Made by a program: the position numbers and the translations under genes
The notes under the pieces: model-generated
Database searches by the model: none
The model's input: only the letters and a program-made list of their open reading frames with translations
What the model was told of the DNA's origin: nothing
Shown here: positions 51,601 through 60,600 of the stretch, in pieces
Layout: each line of letters opens with the position of its first letter
Position numbering within the stretch: position 1 is the first letter of the stretch
Assembly (NCBI GenBank): GCA_018389105.1
Contig: JACATO010001009.1
Location: forward strand, 591,001 to 655,000
From: Nautilus pompilius
Lineage: Eukaryota > Mollusca > Cephalopoda > Nautilida > Nautilidae
Direction: 5' to 3'
Length of the DNA stretch: 64,000 nucleotides

Positions 51601-54600
51601 TTCTTCTGCCTCGCAATGCATTTGTAACAACAATCATAAATAAAAGCATCCTTATAGTGGTTAAACAGCACAAGAACATTATCATGTGAGATGCATTCAT
51701 TTCTTTTCCAAACAGAATGCAATAAATGCACAAGGCAGCAGCACCCTCACCATGTGACCTGGTGTAGACAAACCAAGTTTACCATCACACTAGTTACTGC
51801 TGAAGCAGATACTTTGTTTGCTCTATGCTATGAACTGGTTTGCATCTGGGCCCCATGTGCACTAAAAATCTAAGCTTAACAACATGGGATAGTTCTGCAT
51901 TAAGAGCAAGTCTGATATCTAAGAATGAAAAATCTTGTGCTTGTTAGCCACTATCCCTGACATCAGGTTTGTTTTCCAGAAAGTGATCATCTTCAGCTCT
52001 GTTTTGGAAATTCGCTTCCTCAAGTTTCGCTTGATCATGTGAATGGCTGCCTGACAAGTGTCCATTTGGCTGCATATCAGGTGATAATGTTAACCTTGTA
52101 CATGGATTGCCAAGTGTCAATTAATCGATACAGTACTTTTAAAAAGGTAATGAAAACATTTTGTTGTTAATTAGTTGCAAGGCTGACAAAGTGAATAGCA
52201 TCAACAGAATCCAAGAGCAGAATGAGCCCACCATACTGTGTCAGCATGAGTGGTATAGCTGACAAAAAGACATTACTTATGTCCATTTTCCCCACTACAT
52301 TCACCAAGAATATAAATCACTTGCTTCTGCTTACAAAGATTCATCAATTTCCATATAAATATTATTTTGTAATTATCCTTTAAATTACAAAAATATTCAT
52401 GAAAAATGATGATAAATGACTGAACTCAGATAATATTTAAACAATGCTTCAACACAGTAGTCATCAAATTAACAATGCAATTTTTTTACATTTTATTTTA
52501 GTTCAATTTTTCAACATTTTGTCTTAATAGTAAGAGACATGTTAATCATCTATCTTTGGCCCTTGTGCTCCCACTGGATATGTTACTGGTTAGTATATAA
52601 TAAGCAGAGACTGCAAATTGAAAAAAAGGACATCATTATTTATATTAAAATTAAAACATCTTGTGCAGCTTTTATTTACATTTACAGCTAGAGACAGAGC
52701 TATCAAAGAGTAAACTGGTATCAGGTTGAATAAAATGTCTAGTTATGTATCAAAACTATGAAAGATAATCAACTGAGATAAAGCAAACTTTAAAAACATT
52801 TCATTCTTAAAAATTAACTGATAACCAAGTAGGTATAAATATGTTGAAACTTCCATGATTGGTATGTACGCTAATTTTTTTTTGGCGTTTTTTGTGAAGC
52901 ATACTGCAACTGTCTCTCTTCCAAAATTTGGAAACAAAATAAAATTTTTTAAAAAGTTTTTTAAACTTCTTTTAAAATTGTAGGGAAAAAAAGGAAAGAA
53001 ATAAAACAGCAGCCCCTATGCCAATTTTCAAGAAACTTTAAGGGCAGCAGTGTGATGAGCATACTGCAAATGTACACCATTTATTGCTAAATTTAGATGA
53101 ATCGCCAATTATAGTCAGCATTGTGTAGTTGTTTGAAAAATGGAAAAATATAACTGATGAAAGCTGACATTAATAATTTTAATGATATATTTTTGAAAAT
53201 ATCCAAATGGTAATTTTTATTTCAAAGTCTTACCACACTATTAATCTTCATTACCAGATTATATGCTGTTTCTTTGTTTCAAAATTACATAGAGTACTTT
53301 TATGATCTTGTGTTAATGTGCATTTCTAAGTATTAGTCTTTTCTTTCTTGCTTTACAAAAATTATCAAATAATTAACAACAAAAAACAAACAAAACAGAG
53401 TTTGCATATTTCATTATCTGTATCTGCATGTAAAAAAAGAAAATCAGTCTACTAGTCTATCTAGCCTTAAACATCATAAAAACTATTTACCTCTCTGGCA
53501 GCATCAATCTTAGCTTCTGTTTGCTCAGACACCTGCAGCTGCTCTGCAACTTCTTGAGCTGTAGTTTTAGATGTTTGCAGAGTGTTTACCAGTTGTTCAT
53601 CATCTAACAAGGAACCTTTGGTTTCATTCAGTAGCCTAAAAGCAAACAGTCAGTCTTCATACAATCAGAAAAGTAAGATAAAAGGTGGCTTATATATTAA
53701 TATATGGCCATATAGAATAGAACATTGCATGTGTAATCATAGGCAGGATGTGGCTGCCAATAACGAGAAGTTAAATATCCTAGAAAGCTAAGCACTGGTA
53801 GACTGAATAATAATTTCTAAAAAAAAATTAACCTCACAAAGCCATACAGTTCTTATCAGGAAAAGTTTATGAAGGAAGTGTAAAAAATGATGTCCAAAAA
53901 CAGTGAAAGCATTGCCCATTTATAGGCAAGGATCAACACCATGATATTTTGCACTGGAATGGAAAGTGATAAACACAATGAAGGCTTTTATTTATTTATA
54001 TTAAAACTATTTCTGATGTGATACAACGCTGAGCTTTATTTTCTGTACAAACCTCAGAATTTCATCTTCACACTCTTCTAGCTTTTTCTTGTTAGCAGCA
54101 ATGGACCTAACTAAGTTGTCCTTCTGTTCCTCCAGCTCTGGACGTTCCTTCCTTACCACAATTCCAAGAAGCTGAGCCATTAAACCTGAAGTATATTTCT
54201 TAAGACTTTACTGAAATACTGTACAAGTATTTCATGAAATTAATTATGAAAAAATCCTAAACATGTACAGCAATGTAACACACACACACACTCTCTCTCT
54301 CTCTCTGTACTGACATCATCATCATCATCTCTCTCTCTCTCTGTAGTTTAACTGTGGCATATGCCATCTAGCAATTAAAAAAGCAGTAACCACCCTAAGC
54401 TTAAAAGATTAATGGTGGGTCGTTAGTGTCGAAACAAGAGAATCTGTATTTACATGCACAAATTCTACAAAAAAGAAAATTAACTTGCATTTATTTACTT
54501 ACTGGTAATACAAATTTTAAAAATGCTTTACTGTTTTTATCAAACAAATTAAATTGGTTTTTAAAGCATGAACCTTTAACAGACAGTGTGGTTAATCTAT

Positions 54601-57600
54601 GCATAAAAAAATATAACATCTACAGCTTTCCAAGTCTGAATATATGAAAAAATGCCATGTAAGCCAGAATCTTTGTTAAAGATGTAATAATTGGGTTGGA
54701 AATGTTTAGATGCCCATTTTGACATACATTAAGCATTTATAAAACAGATGTAAATCCATTAAACTATAGTTTTTTTAATATTCTGTACTTGTCTAAATTT
54801 TATATTAGTGATTAAAAAACCTCAGAATAAAATATAAGCCTTACTAACCCTCTGTATACCACCTGTACATTTGTATCACTCTTCAAATCTGCATTAGTCA
54901 GTAGTGATTAAGTCATAGATGCTGAGACACACAGTGGCTTCAGCATTAATAATATCCTTTGTAGCAACAAATCTGTATTGCTCCAATCCCACGTGTTTTG
55001 CATTATGACTATATTTATTTAAATATACAACTAGTTCAACACAAATGCTAGTGCTTAGAAACTAGGATGCAAATGCACTCCAGGTAGTATAAGGTTAAAA
55101 CTAACATAGTATATGCAGGATTAAGAGAACTGATGTAATTTTTTATCAAAATTTGTTTAAACATTTGTTTTAGATTACTTGTATATTAAATTTTTTTTCA
55201 GACAGACAAGTTCGTAAGTAACCCATACCTTTAATGAATGTTTGCATGCACTTATGAAACAGGTGGATGCTACTAATAAACACTGCTGTATTTATAAATT
55301 CAAGTTTGTTACGAATGTCACTAAATGACTTTTTTCAAAGTTTCCATAGAAAATATTATCTAGCAAATATTAATTGTTTGATTGTTCTTTATATTTTCTC
55401 CCCTGGTTCTGCTTCTCCGCTTTCTCATATTCCAGTGGTTCACTTAGATTCAAGATTGATTTACTATTTACTACTCTAACATTATTCAAAAACAATCATT
55501 TCTTTAGCTTTTATTCTTCATGTTTCTATGGTCTGGAAAACCAAAAGCAGAAGATAAATGAATTTAACAACCTTTGCTGTTCCCTGAACACTTTATCTAA
55601 TCCCAAACTCATCCCACAAGCCACTATGTGATCTAATATCTGCCAGTAGACCTTTGCAATCATGATAGCCCAAAAAGTATAGGGTTAGTTCAAGCATTCC
55701 CAATCATTTGAACAGATCTGTTTCACATAGCTATAAAAGTAATATATATATATAATGGTAAACCATTTTTCATACAAAATTAACATTTCACCCTCAAAAA
55801 ATTGCAAGCAATTTCTTATAAGTATTTTAGAGATAGAATTTTGGCTTAATATAATACCTATTCTTAGTGTTCTAAACAAATAAGTCTCATGGTATTTTCT
55901 GTAATTTATTAGCATTTACAAAATCAAAGAAAATTATCATTTTTGGCATTTTGTCATTGCACCTTGAATTCTTTAATAAAAAGCTTGATTTTTAAAAATA
56001 CCACAAGATAGAGCATAAATAGTAGCAGTGCCATCAAGTTCTGCTTAACACACACACACACATGCTGACAAACCCAAGCCAATAAATCATTTTTAAAACA
56101 CTTATTGCTATAATTAATCAATAATATAACTATTATTAATATAAACATTATGCACAGCATTCCACACATACAGAGCCATTTGCTTCCATTGTGTCAAGTG
56201 ATGCAGATATACCTTAAACCCCAAAGTGAGATTTTTCAAAAATGCACTGCTGGAGTCCAGTCCTGGGAGACTTTAAACATCATTGTAGAAAGTGATTTCT
56301 ACGTTGTTTTTGTCTGAAACCATGCATTTTAATAAGAAAGTTTATACAAATACATTTTTGTTCATTCGTGAAATAGGTAAAGTTCTTTTACACTTTCAAA
56401 TGCTATGTCTTTTCAATATACTATGCAAAATGAATCAGGTAAAAAAAAATTAAAAGGGGCTGCTCTTCAAAATCTGTTAACAATATAATTTGATGACATA
56501 CTTAAATTATACTAATTATTATTAAATAAATCAGCAGTTTCTCAGAAAATACATTTATTTAAATATTATGTTAAAATTAAAGTAAACATTTAAAAATCCC
56601 ACATATTATTTTCTAAATGTATTAATTTTTTCCTTCCATATTTTATACCTTTTATCTCTACAACTGTGTGAAAAAAATCATACAGGTAATAAACTGCTTT
56701 TGCTAATATCTGCTTTACTGAATCCTAAAGTTTCATGTATTCACTTATTTGTGTCCAATTATTTTAGATTCTTCTCATATCCTAAATAATTATGCTGAAA
56801 ATGTTCATAGAATATGCTTGCTCATTCAGCTTTTGACTCAAGCAAATCCTTTACAAGAGACACCTCGGGCTATCTGCACTGGTTGCATATATACTACTTT
56901 TATGAAGCTTGTAAATTATTAAAGCTTCTTTCATTATTGTAATTTATCTAGAGTAAATAAAATAGAGTAATTAAACTTCAAAAACCAACAAATAAAACAA
57001 AACAAAAAAGTCAAGAGAGACTTCTTTGTGCTTACATAACAATCAAGTGTTCTAGTTATTGTTCTTTCTCTCTCTCTCACACATCTTTCAGCATCACGAT
57101 GCATGCACATCACACCTGACAGAGCTGGTCAGTGTAAGAAAGACTGTTTTATCCATGCCATGGAAACAAGCAATTACTTTACCTGCCAAAGGACTTAATT
57201 TGTGCTTCCAATAAGCTTTTTCTTTTAGAAATAAAAAAAAGTATGAATATGGAAACAAGTTTTCAAAGAAATAAAACCAAAGCTCTAAATATAACTATTC
57301 ATGAGACAGTAACAGAACTGAGATTCACGAGAGCTGTTTAGCATGAATGAAAATACAAAAATTCAGAGAGAATTAGTAAGAGCATGCACCTAAAATCTGA
57401 CATCGCCAACTGACATTTATGTTCATTAATTCTAGCAAATTGGCATATATGCTGGCAACAAAAAAGAGAAAACAGTTAAAAGCATTTTTAAACATTACTT
57501 ACATACAACCAACTTTAGGAACTACTGAATAGTAAAAATTCAAAGAAAAATCTAAGATTATGCTGAAAGAGATGTTTTTATTATATAATATGCATACGCT

Positions 57601-60600
57601 TCCCAGGAAATGTTAAGGGCTACCATAACAACAAACAAAAACATTGCTAATATCTACACAATTTTAAGCAATGTTTTACGATACTACATTGTGAATGTCG
57701 TCGATTAGTGTTACAGTTACTCTGCCTAGCTAAAAAACTTAGAAACCCTGCCTTATATTTTACTAACTGATGACAGACAACCTGAATATATTGTGATGCT
57801 GATTCCACAAATTTCTGGTTAAGGTTACTTCAACTTTTTATCATTCCTCAAGCAATACTGTCTCCTGATCTGATATAGTTTTAGAGACTCTGACTGGATG
57901 TTCCCACAAGTCCTCAATGGATTTGAGGTCTGGTGAATATAGTAGCTAAAGTCTGCCTGTGCTCTTCAAATTCATCACAACTGCATGGGAACAATGGATA
58001 ATGATGATACTGTCATCATGGAAGTACCCATGGAAATGTTCTTTAAATCACTAATCTATTGTGAGCAAACACCGGTCACAGTTTCTCTATACTTGTCCTT
58101 ATGAAAAAAGATGTGTTGGGTTCATGTATTCTATCAATTACTGTATCATTCAACATTGGTTTGTCTGCACAATCTTTACTAATCTTTGTTTGTACCATGC
58201 AGCAGTTTCTTCTATCCATAATTTTTCCCTATCTGAAGATATTTGCCATTCCATGCTTTATACTCTCAAGACCTTATCCTGATCAGTTCCATTATCTTCA
58301 CTATTGAGACCCCTAATAATTCTCCAAGAATATCTCCTCTTTCAAAATCAAATACATTTACTACCTTCCCTCTCCTGGTAATAAGTATGGCACAGAACAT
58401 GTGCTGTCCTCAATTACCCAGGTCTCTGATAGACAAACTGATTAACATATGGTTGACTAATTAACATTTACCAGCAGTGTATATTATTTAGTATTCCGAA
58501 CAAAATGTGAATTGTTTAGAACCTTACATGAAGTCAAAACACCACTCTTCACACTATCTATTTAATTTCACTCATATGCTAGGCAAAATAAAATGTATAA
58601 TGCATGTGCCAGTGAATGACTTTCCATGGGGAGTATATACATATAAAAAACAAGCTAAAAGTATAAAAGTACAATCATTTTAAGTTCATCAATAATTATT
58701 TACTATAATATATGAGAAGATTTTAGATAACCAAAAACTTTTTTTTCTTGTTTGAGTTACCACAGGCAGTACATATGAATTCTGTGAATACTTTGTTTTT
58801 TTCATTAGACTGTACTTAATAAGATGTCAAAAATATTTTTTGTTTTGTTTTAGAAAAGAACTAAATTAACGACATGAAACAGTACTTTCTTTAGATTTTT
58901 TAATTTAAAAACAGACACACAAAAGGGAAAAAAAAGCTTACAGATTTAAAATCTATAAATATTATTAATACTGTTAATACTGATAAAATCTAATGCTGAC
59001 ATACGAGGTCTGTCGAAAAAGTATCTGACCTTAGGCTGGAAAAAAAAATTACATACTTGGTGGGGTTCAATTGCGAACCCCCTTCGAAGTGGGCCCCTTG
59101 TGCCCCCCCACACACTAAGCCCAGTGATCCTTCCACTGTTCGAAGCACATTTGGAATGTTTCTTCTGGAATGGCTCTCAGCTCTGCTGTTGCATTCTGCA
59201 TGATGTCCTCTCGGCTCTCAAAGTGGGAGCCTTTCAGTGGCATTTTCATTTTTGGGAACAACCAGAAGTCGGAAGGAGCCATGACTGGAGAGTAGGGAGC
59301 CTGGCAAATGAGTGAAATGCCTTTCTTTGCCAAGAAACCTTGGATGAGCTGCGATGAATGAGCTGGGGTGTTATCATCATGCAGCTGCCAGTTTTGCGAG
59401 GCCCACAAATCCGGTCTCTTGCACCAAACTGCATCACGAAAACGTCAGAGAACTCCCTGATAGTACTCCTTGGTAACTGTTTGTCCTTTTGGTGCATATT
59501 CGAGATGCACAACACCTCGGTAGTCGAAGAAAACAGTCAGCATCACCTTGATTTTGCTCTGGACCTTGACAATGTTGGCTGCTTCCACTGTGATGACTGA
59601 GCTTTGGTTTCCAGGTCGTACCCATACACCCACGTCTCATCTCCAGTTATCACGGCATTCTGGAACTCAGGATCCCTGTTGGCAGTATCCAGCAGGTCCT
59701 GTGCAACCTTAAGACAAAGTTGTTGTTGTTCCTGAGAAAGCAGCTCGGGCACAAATTTCACTGCCACTCTGCGCAAGCCCAAATCCTCCTTTAAAATTGC
59801 ATATGCAGAATCTTTACTGATCCCAACCTCGTCACCAATTTCCCACACCATCAAATGATGATTCTCCATTATCAAGGTCTGCACTTTCTAGATAACAACT
59901 GCATTGTGGCTTGTTGACGGCCTCCCAGATCGCTGGTCACTCTCCACCGATGTGTGGCCATCTTTGAACCTGTTGTGCCAACCATTCTTTTATCTGGGTA
60001 ATACCCATGGCATTGTCACCAAAAGCCTGTTGAATTTTGCAAATTGTTCCCGCTTGGGTATCTCCAAGCTTTTGGTAAAACTTGATGCAAGATCATTGCT
60101 CCACACGTTCTGTCATCACGGAGTAAGTGGTACAGCACCTCACACACTGGCTTCCTGACAGCAACTGACGCATCCAGCAAGCCCACTAAAAATCATGCAT
60201 GCGCATAAAGACATGTGGCTCCACGATGCACACTTTTGCCTCCCTAATATCATTACTTTGCTCAGGAAAAAATAAAGTCGGATACTTTTTCGACAGACCT
60301 TGTATTACAAAAAAATTAAACAAGTTCTTTGTGGATACTGTACCTTGTTCTTTTACAGCAAAGTTGACGATGGTGGTCTTTGTGGAAATTTCAGGAGTAA
60401 AATGAGGATTACTGAGCTTGGTGGTTATATACAGGTGGAAGCTAAAGTTGTATTCTACATCCTTGTCTCCAAGTTTTATCATATACACTCCACCTATATA
60501 TATATAGGGAAAAATTTATACTGACTTACACACAAAGCAAATAAGTACAATGTCCTACAATATAACAGAAAAATGTCATTTGTAATGAGTCAACAATTTC

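Larger units (their letters stand above)
54186..60343 (-). other. Largest DNAH2 intron (6.2 kb)
   Basis: Contains a compound microsatellite (54277-54344), a Tc1-like remnant (about 57750-58470) and a mariner with intact ends (59004-60302). The stretch 54.4-57.7 kb is AT-rich with nothing recognised. Confidence 0.65.

Noticed and set aside
58061..58464. Overlapping plus-strand open frames of 68-73 codons
   Set aside because: They are antisense to the Tc1-like remnant and show no motifs.
59100..60158. Plus-strand open frames in the 59-kb mariner
   Set aside because: Shadows of the minus-strand transposase, whose catalytic motifs are clear.
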